Of a stretch of 64,000 nucleotides of DNA, positions 36,545 to 46,113 are shown one piece after another (the first letter of the stretch is position 1; each line of letters begins with the position of its first letter). The stretch covers positions 1-64,000 of the forward strand of contig JABWCL010000026.1 in NCBI GenBank assembly GCA_013360295.1, read 5' to 3'. Position numbers and translations under genes: made by a program. The notes beneath the pieces are model-generated. The model ran no database searches. It was not told the origin of the DNA and saw nothing but the letters and a program-made list of their open reading frames with translations. Source of the stretch: Ignavibacteriaceae bacterium (lineage in GTDB: Bacteria; Bacteroidota; Ignavibacteria; Ignavibacteriales; Ignavibacteriaceae).

Positions 36545-38890
36545 TCAGATCAGCCTGGTAATTGTATCTAAAAGATTTGACTGTTCAAAACTGCCCTTAA
36601 CGATATAAGCGCTCGCGCCGCAGTCGATCCCTTTTTCCCTGTCTTCCTTGCGCGAAAGGCTGGTTACCAGTATAACAGGAAGTGACGTAAGCCTGGGGTC
36701 TTTCCTTATCTCTGATGTAAGTGCGAAACCGCTCATCCTGGGCATTTCCACATCGCTCACGACCAGATCGAAATTACTTCCTCTCAGGATTGACAGAGCT
36801 TCGGCACCGTCAACAGCCGTGCGGACTACATAACCGTTAGTCTCGAGTATATCCTTCAGCAGCATCCTCGAGGTCAATGAGTCATCGGCGACCAGAACAT
36901 TTTTCTCACGCCTCCTGACGTCAGGCGAAGAATATGTCTTCAGTATTCCGCCGGATTTTTCCATTGAGATACCAATATCCTGCGGATTAATCACCGGGAC
37001 GAGTTTACCGTTACCTAAAACAGCGGTACCTAAAAGGTTCTTGATTTTTTTGACGGGAGGCGCGAATGGTTTAAGAAGTATTTCTGTTTCATCAAGGATC
37101 TTTTCTATTCCGACTGCGCTCAGTCTTCCCGCGGAGGAAAAGACCAGGCAAGTTTTATATTTCCCGTCGGACTGGTTATTGAAGGGGAGTTCCAGGAGCC
37201 GGCTTAATTCCGTATAGGCAATAGGAAGCCCGTTAAAAATTATTGTCTCCCTGTTCTCGACTGTTTTAATCTCCTCCGGATTAATGCGCATTACCCTTTC
37301 AACTTTTGAAGTCGGGATAGCGAATTCCCTCCCCGAGGCGGAAACGATAATACCGCGAAGGGTGGAAACGTAAACCGGCAGGGATAGTGTTATTGTCGTC
37401 CCATTTCCCACGGTTGTATCAACAATTATTTCACCGTCGAGGTTTTCGACTTTTTCCTTGACAATAGCCATACCGAGCCCTCGTCCGGAGAGGTCGGTTA
37501 TTACCTGAGCGGTGGATACATCCGACGCGAAAATGAGATCGAGAGCCTGTCTGCGGTTGAGTTTCGAGGCGGCTTCCCTTGAAAGCAGGTTCCGTTTGAT
37601 GGCGGCATTTTTTACTTTTTCGTGGTCAATACCCTGGCCGTCATCCCGCACAGATATCTGGACAGTATTTCCTTCACCTGAACTGATGATCAGTTCCACT
37701 TTCCCTTCACGCGGTTTGCCGGCGGCGGCCCTTGTTTCAGGAGATTCTATGCCGTGATCAATAGAATTGCGGAGAAGGTGAACTAACGGGTCTTTAATTT
37801 CATCAAGAATTCTTTTGTCAATCTCCAGTTCAGTTCCGGTCATTCTGAAGGATATCTCTTTTCCGAGATCGCGGCTGATATCCCTGATCATTTTCGGGAA
37901 TACATTAAGCCTGTTGGAGAAGGGGGTGAGGAGGATTTCTTTTACGTCTTCCATCAGCCTGAAGAGATCACCGCTTAACTTATTTGTATTGGTTGAAGCC
38001 TCACCCGATATCTGTTTAATCTGCCTGCCGAGTTCAGTAAGCATTGATACTGTCTGTTCGAGCCTGCCGTAAATTGTGTCGGTGAGTTCGGGCGTATCGA
38101 CGGCTGAAACTACATCCGGGGCTGCCAGATCTGATTTCAATTTCCCTAATTCAATTGAGTTTTTCTTAAGTTCGTGCAGTAACTCTGATGCTTCGCCGAT
38201 CTCCTTGTTGATTGATTCAAAAGCCAGTTTTGAAAATATCAGTTCCTGTATCTGGCTGAAGAGCATATCCAGACGGCTTCCCGGTACCCTGAAAACATCC
38301 AGCTGGGAAGGCGGAGGCACCTCTGCGAGCGTCTCTCTTTCCTGAATTATCTCCTCTTTCTGCGCTATTCCGTCAGGAATGCCACCTTCAGAAGTTAGAT
38401 CAGTAAAAGCAGGTACGGTTTCGGCAGCTTCTTCTTCCGGGATGCGCGGCTGAATAAAAGGAAAATCGGAAGGGGTTATGGGGGTATCGACTGTATGAAG
38501 AAATGCTGTCAGTTTTTCAGCGTCTTCATCCAGCTCAATTACTACTTCAAGCCGCTGTTTTTCATTTGTAGCGCTGAGGTAGTCAGAGAGGCTGTCAAAC
38601 ATTTTCAGCAGCGTGGAGTTAACCGTTTTATCAGGCATTTTCTCTCCTCGTTTATACGCCGAAAAAACGTTTTCGATATTCTGACAAGCGGTTTCTATAT
38701 CGCTCAAGCCCACCGCCCTAGCAGCTCCTTTGAGGCTGTGAGCCTGACGGTAAATATCCTCTATCTGAGGAAGTATCTTTTCCGGTTCATCAAGGCTGAA
38801 TTCCGCGAGCGTAAGTGAGATATTTTGTATGTACTCAGTTGCCTCAGCCTTGAAGGTTTCAATCAGTTTATTTAAAAACTCTTTGTCCAA
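36545..38890 (-). CDS. cheA: Hybrid chemotaxis histidine kinase CheA with C-terminal receiver
   Basis: The HPt domain (about 1-110) has H51 (RQAHSLKGAARAVG). A variable region is followed by a helical dimerisation part (about 210-330), the ATPase domain (LVHLLRNSIDHGIE, DDGQGID, GRGLGMAIVK), a CheW-like domain (about 505-640) and a C-terminal receiver (about 660-781) with D713 (VVSDVEMPRMSG). No separate CheY lies in the operon. The receiver fusion is typical of Wsp/Frz/ACF-type systems rather than flagellar CheA. Start: the frame is open back to 38995, but the extra residues are a shadow of the chemoreceptor gene. TTG at 38890, seven bases after the receptor stop, gives the canonical MDKEFLNKLIETFK start and is preferred. 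Confidence 0.93.
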   Translation of the reverse strand: MDKEFLNKLIETFKAEATEYIQNISLTLAEFSLDEPEKILPQIEDIYRQAHSLKGAARAVGLSDIETACQNIENVFSAYKRGEKMPDKTVNSTLLKMFDSLSDYLSATNEKQRLEVVIELDEDAEKLTAFLHTVDTPITPSDFPFIQPRIPEEEAAETVPAFTDLTSEGGIPDGIAQKEEIIQERETLAEVPPPSQLDVFRVPGSRLDMLFSQIQELIFSKLAFESINKEIGEASELLHELKKNSIELGKLKSDLAAPDVVSAVDTPELTDTIYGRLEQTVSMLTELGRQIKQISGEASTNTNKLSGDLFRLMEDVKEILLTPFSNRLNVFPKMIRDISRDLGKEISFRMTGTELEIDKRILDEIKDPLVHLLRNSIDHGIESPETRAAAGKPREGKVELIISSGEGNTVQISVRDDGQGIDHEKVKNAAIKRNLLSREAASKLNRRQALDLIFASDVSTAQVITDLSGRGLGMAIVKEKVENLDGEIIVDTTVGNGTTITLSLPVYVSTLRGIIVSASGREFAIPTSKVERVMRINPEEIKTVENRETIIFNGLPIAYTELSRLLELPFNNQSDGKYKTCLVFSSAGRLSAVGIEKILDETEILLKPFAPPVKKIKNLLGTAVLGNGKLVPVINPQDIGISMEKSGGILKTYSSPDVRRREKNVLVADDSLTSRMLLKDILETNGYVVRTAVDGAEALSILRGSNFDLVVSDVEMPRMSGFALTSEIRKDPRLTSLPVILVTSLSRKEDREKGIDCGASAYIVKGSFEQSNLLDTITRLI

Positions 38891-38897
38891 TCCCGGT

Positions 38898-40670
38898 TCA
38901 GGAAATATTGAAGATGGAAATAGAGTCTTTAAGCTTCGAACTAATGGTCTGCAGGTCGCGTGCTGACTGCTCAAGCTCCCTTGATGTTGAAGCATTATGC
39001 GCGCTTGCCTGTTTAATATTGTCCATGGCTATCGCGATCTGGTCCATGCCGATAAACTGTTCCTGGCTGGAAACACTTGTCTGCATCGCCACATCGGTGA
39101 ATGTATTAATTGTACCGGCAAGCATCAGAATCGATTCCTCAGCTTCCTTGGAGAGTTCCATTCCGCTCCGCACTATCTTTTCCCCCTGCTCAGCGGCAAG
39201 CGCGGTTAAATTGATCGCGTTCTGTATGTCGTTCAGTACATTTTTAACCTGCGACGTAGCCTGTTTTGATTGTTCGGAGAGGTTTTTAATTTCCTGCGCG
39301 ATCACAACGAATATTTTACCCTGCTCTCCCGCGCGCGCCGCTTCAATTGCGGCGTTAACCGCGAGAAGGTTCGACTGTTCGGCAAGGTCGTTAACGGTGG
39401 CTATTATCTCACCTATCGCGCGGCTCTGTTCAGTGAGTTTTACGATACTGCCGGCTATGGTGTTCATCTGTCCGCTGATCTTGTTCATCGCTGCGAGATT
39501 CTCTTCAGTTGCTTTAATTCCTTTATCTGAAATTTCAGCTGCGCGCTGCGCTGCGGCGGAGACCTCACGAGATTTTTTATTGGAGATCTCCGAGGTTTTT
39601 TTGACCTGTTCCACCGTTGTCGTTGTTTCACTTATGGCGGTCGCGGTTTCATTTGCGTTCACCGCTAATTTTGTAGTCGCTGAGAATATCTGCGAAGTGG
39701 AAGAGGAGAGGATATCGGTACTCTCCTTAATATCATTGATTATTATTCCAAGATTTCCCACCATCATGTTAAGTGATTTCACCAGAACATCATTTTCGGA
39801 TTTAGGGACCATATTTGATGACAGGTCGCCGGAAGCCATCTTTTCCGAAAGCTTTCCAACTTCTTTGAGTGAATCAAGCATTCCGTCGAATGATTTGTAA
39901 AGGCGTCCGATCTCATCATTCCTTTCAATGACAGGAGTTTCTACCTTCAGGTTTCCGCCGGCTATATCATCAGCAAGCGAAGTGAGTTGTTTAAGCGGCC
40001 TGCTGATTATCAGATTTATCTGTACTGATAACACTACGAGGACTATTATCACCATTCCCGCCAGGATATAAAAGAGGAGGTAATTCAGGAATAAGTCCTG
40101 GCTGCTCCTGCGTGTAAGAGCGGTGAGGTCCCTTTTCATAATGAAGTCAAGTTCATCGAGTACCATTAACATGGATTCATATGAAGAGATTGCTGAACCA
40201 TATTGTGATTCCACGAAATTCCTGGGAAAAGCCAGGCCGTCAAGTTTCTTCTCATAAAGAGCGGCGATATCTTTTTCAGCTTCTTCCTTGTACAGTTTAT
40301 AACTGGCTTCAAGCCCGTCGAAATTTTCCTTGTACCTGAGGCTGACTCCGAGGCTTTTCATTTTGGTAAGAATCGCGTTATCGGTCTCTATTATATGGCT
40401 GTTAAATTCCTTACCGATATTTTCCAACTTTGCTGAATCAGGAAGGGTGATCGCTGAGATATACCTCAACCGGTAATCAATCAATGAACGCCTGATCGTA
40501 ACGATTTCATTATTAGGTTTGATAAACCTGTCTTCAATATCCTTCTGGTTATTCTCGAGCGTGGTGAGATTATCGTATGTTACGTAAAGGCTGACGAAAA
40601 TCGCCACCGCAAGCGTACTGAAGAGGATAATCACTTTGTTCTTGATTTCAAGATTCATAAACCAGTTCAT
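38898..40670 (-). CDS. Methyl-accepting chemotaxis protein
   Basis: Transmembrane helix 1 (about 13-33) is followed by a periplasmic four-helix-bundle domain (about 35-190), transmembrane helix 2 (about 196-218), HAMP (about 218-270) and a coiled-coil signalling domain (about 300-590). The hairpin tip has NLLAVNAAIEAARAGEQGK then FVVIAQEI, close to the canonical tip but with GKIFVVIAQE in place of the usual GRGFAVVADE. It senses an unknown signal through the periplasmic bundle and controls CheA through CheW. No C-terminal NWETF-like pentapeptide is present. It lies between cheW and cheA in the operon. Confidence 0.94.
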   Translation of the reverse strand: MNWFMNLEIKNKVIILFSTLAVAIFVSLYVTYDNLTTLENNQKDIEDRFIKPNNEIVTIRRSLIDYRLRYISAITLPDSAKLENIGKEFNSHIIETDNAILTKMKSLGVSLRYKENFDGLEASYKLYKEEAEKDIAALYEKKLDGLAFPRNFVESQYGSAISSYESMLMVLDELDFIMKRDLTALTRRSSQDLFLNYLLFYILAGMVIIVLVVLSVQINLIISRPLKQLTSLADDIAGGNLKVETPVIERNDEIGRLYKSFDGMLDSLKEVGKLSEKMASGDLSSNMVPKSENDVLVKSLNMMVGNLGIIINDIKESTDILSSSTSQIFSATTKLAVNANETATAISETTTTVEQVKKTSEISNKKSREVSAAAQRAAEISDKGIKATEENLAAMNKISGQMNTIAGSIVKLTEQSRAIGEIIATVNDLAEQSNLLAVNAAIEAARAGEQGKIFVVIAQEIKNLSEQSKQATSQVKNVLNDIQNAINLTALAAEQGEKIVRSGMELSKEAEESILMLAGTINTFTDVAMQTSVSSQEQFIGMDQIAIAMDNIKQASAHNASTSRELEQSARDLQTISSKLKDSISIFNIS

Positions 40671-40687
40671 AGAATCGGCTCCGGTTA

Positions 40688-41245
40688 TTAAACTGTAATA
40701 TTGATTATAAGTTTTTTAGATCGCAAAAGTTTGATCGCGTCAAGCACGATCAGCCTGCCGGAAGTTACGCCGACAGTAAAGTCATCACGGAAATCACCGC
40801 CGCCAAGAAGCGACCGGTGAATATCCGCCCTGTGTATACGTTGTATTTCGTAAATTCTGTCCGCCATTACCCCTATACCCGATGCCCCGTCGGAAATAAT
40901 GATTATCCGGTTCAGGTCTGAGATCGGAGTGCCGGGCAGTTCAAAAAACTTTCTTATGTCTATCAGAGGCACTGCATCACCTCTAAGTTTAAATATCCCC
41001 ATAAAAAAGTCGGGACAATAAGGGAGCTGTATGTAATTGCGCAGATAAGTTACTTCCTTTATTCCTTCAAGTTCAAATCCGTAACGTTCACCCGCGAGTT
41101 CAAATTCCAGGACGTCGGCGTAATCGGTTGTGGTGACGGATTCATCTTCTCTGAGCGCAAGAATTGCGGCCCTGCGGGATAACTCCTCATAATCTTCCTT
41201 TTTGTTTATAGGGAACTGGCTGCCGAATAATTCTTCAGGCGTCAC
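40688..41245 (-). CDS. cheW: CheW-type coupling protein (operon copy 2)
   Basis: The 185 residues contain a CheW-like SH3-pair domain at about 45-180 (EFELAGERYGFELEGIKEVTYL, MGIFKLRGDAVPLIDIRKFFELP, GIGVMADRIYEIQRI). The ~40-residue N-terminal extension (LFGSQFPINKKEDYEELSRR) is unusual. It links the chemoreceptor to CheA. A GTG start overlaps the cheR stop by four bases (GTGA), and the gene lies 17 bp before the receptor gene. Confidence 0.92.
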   Translation of the reverse strand: MTPEELFGSQFPINKKEDYEELSRRAAILALREDESVTTTDYADVLEFELAGERYGFELEGIKEVTYLRNYIQLPYCPDFFMGIFKLRGDAVPLIDIRKFFELPGTPISDLNRIIIISDGASGIGVMADRIYEIQRIHRADIHRSLLGGGDFRDDFTVGVTSGRLIVLDAIKLLRSKKLIINITV

Positions 41246-42708
41246 TTCACGTCCAGAATAAAATAAATATCCATTACTGACATCCCGTCGAGCCCCTCAA
41301 CCGGGGAATCGGGTGATTTCCCGTCAAGCATCTTTTTCGTCAGCGTTCGGTACTTTTCAGCTTCACTCATCCTGTTTAATTTCTTATTAACAACGTACAT
41401 CAAAAAATATGAGGCTATAAATTCCGGATTAATGAATAATGACTTTTGAAGCATCTCAAAGGCTTTTTCGGAATAGCCCTGCTCAAATAAAATTTTACTG
41501 TACACAAAATAACTAATATGATCTAATTTATCGACTTCAATTATCCGTTCGCACTCCCTTGCGGCGGCATCGGGAGACCCGCTGTTTACGAGGGCATTTA
41601 TGTACAAAAGCCGTACGTGTCTGTAGCCGGCATCACTTTTTTCCAGGAGAGGCTTAGACCCCAGCGCCCTGAAATTTTCAATGACCCCGCTATAGTCACC
41701 GTTATTGTAAAGTTCGCTGATTAGTGAATACTGCGACTCCGTTTTCCTTTCTGTATGCCCGGGTGCCGGTTCGATCCGGAGCCTGGGCGGTTGAGGAGCA
41801 GGCGCGGCGGGTTTTTTAACTTCTCTGACAAGCGGTTTTTTGGGTGTATCCTTGCGGCGCTCAGTTCCTTTTGTGAAGAAGATACCGTTCTTAAAGACCC
41901 GCTGCCTTAAACGGGGATCGGACTGATACGGAAGTTCTGTTAGTCCGAGGAAAAGAGAGCCGTCTTCATTAAGACAGTTATAAAAGTTCCTGATGATTTT
42001 CGCCCGGAGTTCGTCATTGAAATAAATAAAAACATTCCTGCAGAAAATAATGTCAAGGTTGTTAGTCCCGTTCATTATTGAGGGGAAGTCGTCGGTTTTC
42101 AGGTTTATGGTTTCGAAGCGGATATATTTTTTAAGAACTCCTTTGATCCTGATAATGTCTTTGAAGCGGGTCATCCATTTTTCGTGCTCGGAAGGAGAAG
42201 TTGTGTTACGGAAAGACCAGGCGGAGTATTCACCTTTTTGAGCGGCAGCAATGAAAGCGGGGTTAACGTCGCTGGCGAGTATCTCAATTCTCCAGTCATT
42301 CGCAGCAGACCCGAAAAAATTGAGTACGGTGATCGCGATGGAATAAACCTCTTCTCCCGTACAGCAGGCAGCAGACCAGATTCTGAGCCTCTTGTCTTCC
42401 CCCTTCTTCTCCACCAGTTCAGGCAGGACAACATTTGCCAGGGCATTAAATGAAGCGGGTTCCCTGAAGAAGTACGTTTCTCCGATCGTGAGCTGTTTAG
42501 TAATATTGTTGATCAGATCCCTTGACGGTGAATTCAGATCTATCGAAAGAAGAAATGAGTAATATGAGTCAAATCCCAGTTCTTTTGATACAATTGTGAG
42601 CCCCCGCTCCAGTTCATCGAATTTGTCTTCGGCGTAATGGAGGCCGGTGTTCCGTTCGATAAATTCAGCGATCTCTGCCTGGGAAGGAATGCTGTAAGAA
42701 TTAACCAT
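41242..42708 (-). CDS. cheR: Chemotaxis methyltransferase CheR with C-terminal TPR region
   Basis: The CheR all-alpha N-terminal domain (about 8-75) and SAM-binding methyltransferase domain (about 80-275) show TIGETYFFREP, RIWSAACCTGEEVYSIAI (SAM motif I), DIIFCRNVFIYF and LFLGLTE. A Pro-rich linker (about 285-325) is followed by tetratricopeptide-like repeats (about 330-470). It methylates receptor glutamates; the TPR part suggests a protein partner, as in WspC and FrzF. It overlaps the upstream cheW by eight bases (ATGGTTAA) and the downstream cheW by four. Confidence 0.94.
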   Translation of the reverse strand: MVNSYSIPSQAEIAEFIERNTGLHYAEDKFDELERGLTIVSKELGFDSYYSFLLSIDLNSPSRDLINNITKQLTIGETYFFREPASFNALANVVLPELVEKKGEDKRLRIWSAACCTGEEVYSIAITVLNFFGSAANDWRIEILASDVNPAFIAAAQKGEYSAWSFRNTTSPSEHEKWMTRFKDIIRIKGVLKKYIRFETINLKTDDFPSIMNGTNNLDIIFCRNVFIYFNDELRAKIIRNFYNCLNEDGSLFLGLTELPYQSDPRLRQRVFKNGIFFTKGTERRKDTPKKPLVREVKKPAAPAPQPPRLRIEPAPGHTERKTESQYSLISELYNNGDYSGVIENFRALGSKPLLEKSDAGYRHVRLLYINALVNSGSPDAAARECERIIEVDKLDHISYFVYSKILFEQGYSEKAFEMLQKSLFINPEFIASYFLMYVVNKKLNRMSEAEKYRTLTKKMLDGKSPDSPVEGLDGMSVMDIYFILDVK

Positions 42709-43168
42709 CAGGCGAGGCAGTTGAAATGTTTCTCAGGATAAAATCGTTATCATCGTCTCGGAGTATCTTTTCATCATCTATTACCATAACGGATTTAGCC
42801 CCTGCGCGGTAGACTCCGGTGAGGTAAGTCAGTCCCGACCAGATAGAATCCGCGGAAACAATTTTTGATGTATCGGCATTCATAGTCTCTCCGACTGAAT
42901 CCACGATCATAGCGAAACGGGTTACAGAATTTTTTACGATTATCAGTTTGTCTGAGAGAGCGACAGGTTTAAACGGTACACCGCACTTTTTTCTTATGTT
43001 CAGCACCGGCAGGAAATCTCCCCTGAAATTAATCATACCAAGGAGTGAGGGCGGCGCCGCCGGCAGGGGTGTTACGGCAACGGAGTAGGTGATCTTTTCA
43101 AGATGATCAACATTCAGGCCATATAAATAGTCGTCAAGTGAAAATTCAATAAGATTTATGGTTTTCAT
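42701..43168 (-). CDS. cheW: CheW-type coupling protein (operon copy 1, first gene)
   Basis: A single 155-residue CheW domain: NLIEFSLDDYLYGLNVDHLEK, MINFRGDFLPVLNIRKKCGVP, RFAMIVDSVGETMN, GVYRAGAKSVMVIDDEKIL. It is the first gene of the chemosensory operon; the promoter should lie in the 279-bp gap 43169-43447, where no gene is seen. Two CheW proteins flanking cheR is the Wsp arrangement (WspB and WspD around WspC). Confidence 0.93.
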   Translation of the reverse strand: MKTINLIEFSLDDYLYGLNVDHLEKITYSVAVTPLPAAPPSLLGMINFRGDFLPVLNIRKKCGVPFKPVALSDKLIIVKNSVTRFAMIVDSVGETMNADTSKIVSADSIWSGLTYLTGVYRAGAKSVMVIDDEKILRDDDNDFILRNISTASPDG

Positions 43169-43447
43169 TATTAGTCGTTATTCCTGGGTTCAAACTTCGA
43201 TTACCTTGACCGGTCAAATCCTGAGCCGGGGAAGAAAATATTGATAATTTCTATAACAGAATTTAACCAAATCTTTCGTTTCTGGCTATCAGAAATTAAC
43301 TTTATACCGATCGTAAAAGTACCCGGAATTAACAGGGCATTTTATGGCTGTACTTTTTACTCGAAAGCTGTCCGCGGATTACTTTCATTGTGAATGGTTT
43401 CGCGGGTTCATCTTCAGTTCCAGTCAGTAAAAACAATGATTTGGTTG

Positions 43448-44806
43448 TTATTTAAACTGTCTGTCAGTGAAATGTATGCCATTAGCAATCAATTCCGGTA
43501 ATAGGCTTGTGTAGATCGTAGGATGAAAAGGTAAAACGCATCCTCTTACTCCGATCTTATCCTGAAGTATAAGATCTGCCATCAGCGCTATGGGGAGCCC
43601 CACGGTCTTTGAGATAGCAGTAAATCCGGGAGGTTCTCCGTAATCAATCATCGTCCGCACTGTCTTGTATTTCTTTTTCCTGTTCTCCTTAAAGTGGTAA
43701 CTGATCTCGATAAGAAGGATGGCGACATCATTAATTCCGGGGGGGAGTTTAAGTTTTTTGAGCAGCAGGTTGATCATTGCCTGAGCTGCTGTCTTAGCAT
43801 TAAAACCAATTTCATCCTCCGAGAGAAGCCCGAGCCATTCTAGGTTTGACATAATTCGTCCTGTCGGATTGATGTTGAGAAAGGAAGCAAGCGCCTGGGC
43901 GGTGTCATCACTTTTTACGCTAGCAGGAAGGAATAATTCTGTGAACTTCCTGTAAGTCATATTTTTAAGGTTAGGAATAACGATCGTTTCATTAGTTAAA
44001 CCGAGCTGAACCACTTTACTCCACGTTTCTCCCCAGCCCGGATAACGCAGCGTACCTCTGATGAGTGTTGAAGCTTTTTCAACTCCGAGAATATTTCCGT
44101 AGATAAGCGCGTCCCTGTTGGGGTAAGCTTCAAGCAAACCAAATCCCTTAATATCAACGTGCCAGGTATGTTCAAATATTGAATGAAAAGGAACGACCTG
44201 AACATGATTATTCTCTTTATAAATCGCGCCATCTTCTCCCGCGAGAAGGATATTCCTGGGATTCCAGATCACGGCGTAATTCAGCGGATTGTCCGGTATT
44301 GCGGTTGAAGGAAGGCTTCCTCCATATGAGCGGAATTCGTCAATCCTTCCTCCCTTTTCTTCTATACTCTTTATCAGGTCCACGGAGAGAACATGATCTA
44401 TGCCGGGGTCAAGTCCGAGTTCATTTACAATGATTATATCATTTTCGATTGCGCTCTTATTAAGTTCTCTGACTTTGGGGTCCTCGTAGGAAGCGGAAAG
44501 CATAGGGATCTTACTGCGGATACAGTCATACGCGATCGCATACTGAAAAGGGCGTGTAAGCATATTTATGACCATATCTGACTGCTTGATCAGTGAGTAA
44601 CGCGCGGTTGCATCGGTAGCATTAAGCTGTACCGCCTGCCCGTGTGAACTGTTGCCAATTAGTTTTTCCGCGTTGGCTTTATCTATATCGCAAAGTGTAA
44701 TAAAATAATTCCGTTCGGGCGCGATTTTCAGCAGGTAGTGCACCAGGTATACTGAACTTTTTCCCGCGCCGAGTATTAATATTTTCTTCTTCATATTACA
44801 TGTCAC
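43448..44806 (-). CDS. Saccharopine dehydrogenase (saccharopine reductase-like domain protein)
   Basis: The N-terminal Rossmann fold has ILGAGKSSVYLVHYLLK (NAD(P)-binding GxGxxS/A). The body matches saccharopine dehydrogenases of the LYS9/AASS C-terminal type (NELGLDPGIDHVLSVDLI, FRSYGGSLPS, ATRYSLIKQSDMVINML, RGTLRYPGWGETW). Length of 452 is typical. In the lysine-catabolic direction it splits saccharopine to glutamate and aminoadipate semialdehyde. Start: GTG at 44806 overlaps the upstream stop by four bases and has AGGA at the right distance; ATG at 44794 is the alternative. It is coupled with the LKR gene before it. Confidence 0.9.
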   Translation of the reverse strand: MTCNMKKKILILGAGKSSVYLVHYLLKIAPERNYFITLCDIDKANAEKLIGNSSHGQAVQLNATDATARYSLIKQSDMVINMLTRPFQYAIAYDCIRSKIPMLSASYEDPKVRELNKSAIENDIIIVNELGLDPGIDHVLSVDLIKSIEEKGGRIDEFRSYGGSLPSTAIPDNPLNYAVIWNPRNILLAGEDGAIYKENNHVQVVPFHSIFEHTWHVDIKGFGLLEAYPNRDALIYGNILGVEKASTLIRGTLRYPGWGETWSKVVQLGLTNETIVIPNLKNMTYRKFTELFLPASVKSDDTAQALASFLNINPTGRIMSNLEWLGLLSEDEIGFNAKTAAQAMINLLLKKLKLPPGINDVAILLIEISYHFKENRKKKYKTVRTMIDYGEPPGFTAISKTVGLPIALMADLILQDKIGVRGCVLPFHPTIYTSLLPELIANGIHFTDRQFK

Positions 44807-46113
44807 ATATGTTTCCTGAGATACTCAAATTCCTTTACGAACTTTCCCCGTTTTACGATAATTGCCTTTTTCATCTCTTCGGAAAGGCGGGAGTTCTTGA
44901 CAGGCCTGGAGAAATCAAATGCTGCCAGTTCCGGAACAAAAGGAAGGAGTGAGTCTCCGAAGCTAAGCGAAGCCTCATAAGGAAGTTCCGTAGGAAGTTT
45001 GTCAACAGCCATTATCAGTGGTCCCTTCCCGGTGAATCCGTCAGATACTTCCCCATTAACCGGGTTGAATGTGAAGACCGGGTTTTCCATATTTGTTTCT
45101 TTAACGGTGAGTTCGACCGAGCCGTTAATATCGCAACTGATATCGCCGATCACTTTCAGTTTATGCTTACGGGATTTTTTGTAAAGCTGAAACATATACT
45201 TCCTGGTAACCAGCCTCGGGTACCTCTCATCCCAGTAGATCCCATTTACAAGCACCGAGAGGTGGGGAATTAAATCTTCAATTCCTGAGACGAACTTTTC
45301 CGGATGATTGTTCAGCAACTCCGTTGAAAATTTTATCTTGCTGCTTTTGGGTTTATAGAGGTCGCTTTTTTTGAACAGAATTTGATATACGGCCTTATTT
45401 GTAAGCCTCCCCCTGTTGTAAAGTTCTATGTAATCTTCAGCAGATATCGTAATTGTTGGTAGGATATCAAAAAGCCTTAATGCTCCTTTAGTTACATTTC
45501 CGTATCCTGTGAATCCGAAGACAAGCGGCACGATTTCGGGAGGCAGCCCTTTTGTGAGAATCTCAAGCCCGACACGATAAAAATCCTCTTTTGCCTCGTT
45601 CAGTTCTTTGTACTCTGTGGCATACCGTATCTTTTCAAACGGATTCCTGATTCCTTCGTGACGGAGCCTTTTACCAAGCGCCCATAGTGTATCAATTATA
45701 CCGGCGAGTCCGGCATACTCACCAAAAAAGATTAGCCTCTTACCTTGTGGATTTTTAACCAACTCATAATCCAGCAGCGAGGACCGGTCATTTACTATTT
45801 TTCGCAGCATTCCCATATTGTATGGCTGTTCTTTTACAGTATGAGAGAAAAAACAGTAGGTCATTCCGGGAAGAAGATAGTCAACTCCGATTTCCTTGAC
45901 GCCGAAAATAATATTAGCCTCAGTAAGGTCGCGGGTGAGGATCGCTCCCGCTTTTTTGTAATCGAGGTCAGGGAATATCCTGTTTGGCCACGGCTCCACA
46001 AGTACTTTGATTCCGTGTCTCCGTACCAGATCTCTGACGTGGACAGGCGCAAGCGGGGCTCTGCGCTGGGTTTTGTCTTTTGTTTCCGCTCTTATTCCAA
46101 TAACATTTAGCAT
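44803..46113 (-). CDS. Lysine-ketoglutarate reductase-like protein (saccharopine-forming)
   Basis: The protein belongs to the alanine dehydrogenase/PNT N-terminal superfamily. The start MLNVIGIRAETKDKTQRRAP, LAPVHVRDLV, IIFGVKEIG, YCFFSHTVKEQPYN and SLLDYELVKNPQGKRLIFFG matches the LKR half of the animal/plant bifunctional lysine-degradation enzyme (AASS). It condenses lysine and 2-oxoglutarate to saccharopine. Length of 436 equals the LKR half alone. The C-terminal third contains GDISCDINGSVELT, also typical. AAAGGA precedes the ATG. With the next gene it forms a split LKR/SDH pair. Confidence 0.88.
   Translation of the reverse strand: MLNVIGIRAETKDKTQRRAPLAPVHVRDLVRRHGIKVLVEPWPNRIFPDLDYKKAGAILTRDLTEANIIFGVKEIGVDYLLPGMTYCFFSHTVKEQPYNMGMLRKIVNDRSSLLDYELVKNPQGKRLIFFGEYAGLAGIIDTLWALGKRLRHEGIRNPFEKIRYATEYKELNEAKEDFYRVGLEILTKGLPPEIVPLVFGFTGYGNVTKGALRLFDILPTITISAEDYIELYNRGRLTNKAVYQILFKKSDLYKPKSSKIKFSTELLNNHPEKFVSGIEDLIPHLSVLVNGIYWDERYPRLVTRKYMFQLYKKSRKHKLKVIGDISCDINGSVELTVKETNMENPVFTFNPVNGEVSDGFTGKGPLIMAVDKLPTELPYEASLSFGDSLLPFVPELAAFDFSRPVKNSRLSEEMKKAIIVKRGKFVKEFEYLRKHM

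Noticed and set aside
38891-38995. N-terminal extension of cheA to an upstream ATG
   Set aside because: The extra residues are encoded within the chemoreceptor's 3' end and do not resemble an HPt start; TTG at 38890 fits better.
38908-39900. 330-codon plus-strand frame
   Set aside because: It is antisense to the chemoreceptor signalling domain and its content mirrors the Ala/Ser-rich coding strand.
43169-43447. Possible tRNA-like GGTTCAAA string upstream of the chemosensory operon
   Set aside because: GGTTCAAAC resembles a T-loop, but no acceptor stem or anticodon arm can be formed around it.
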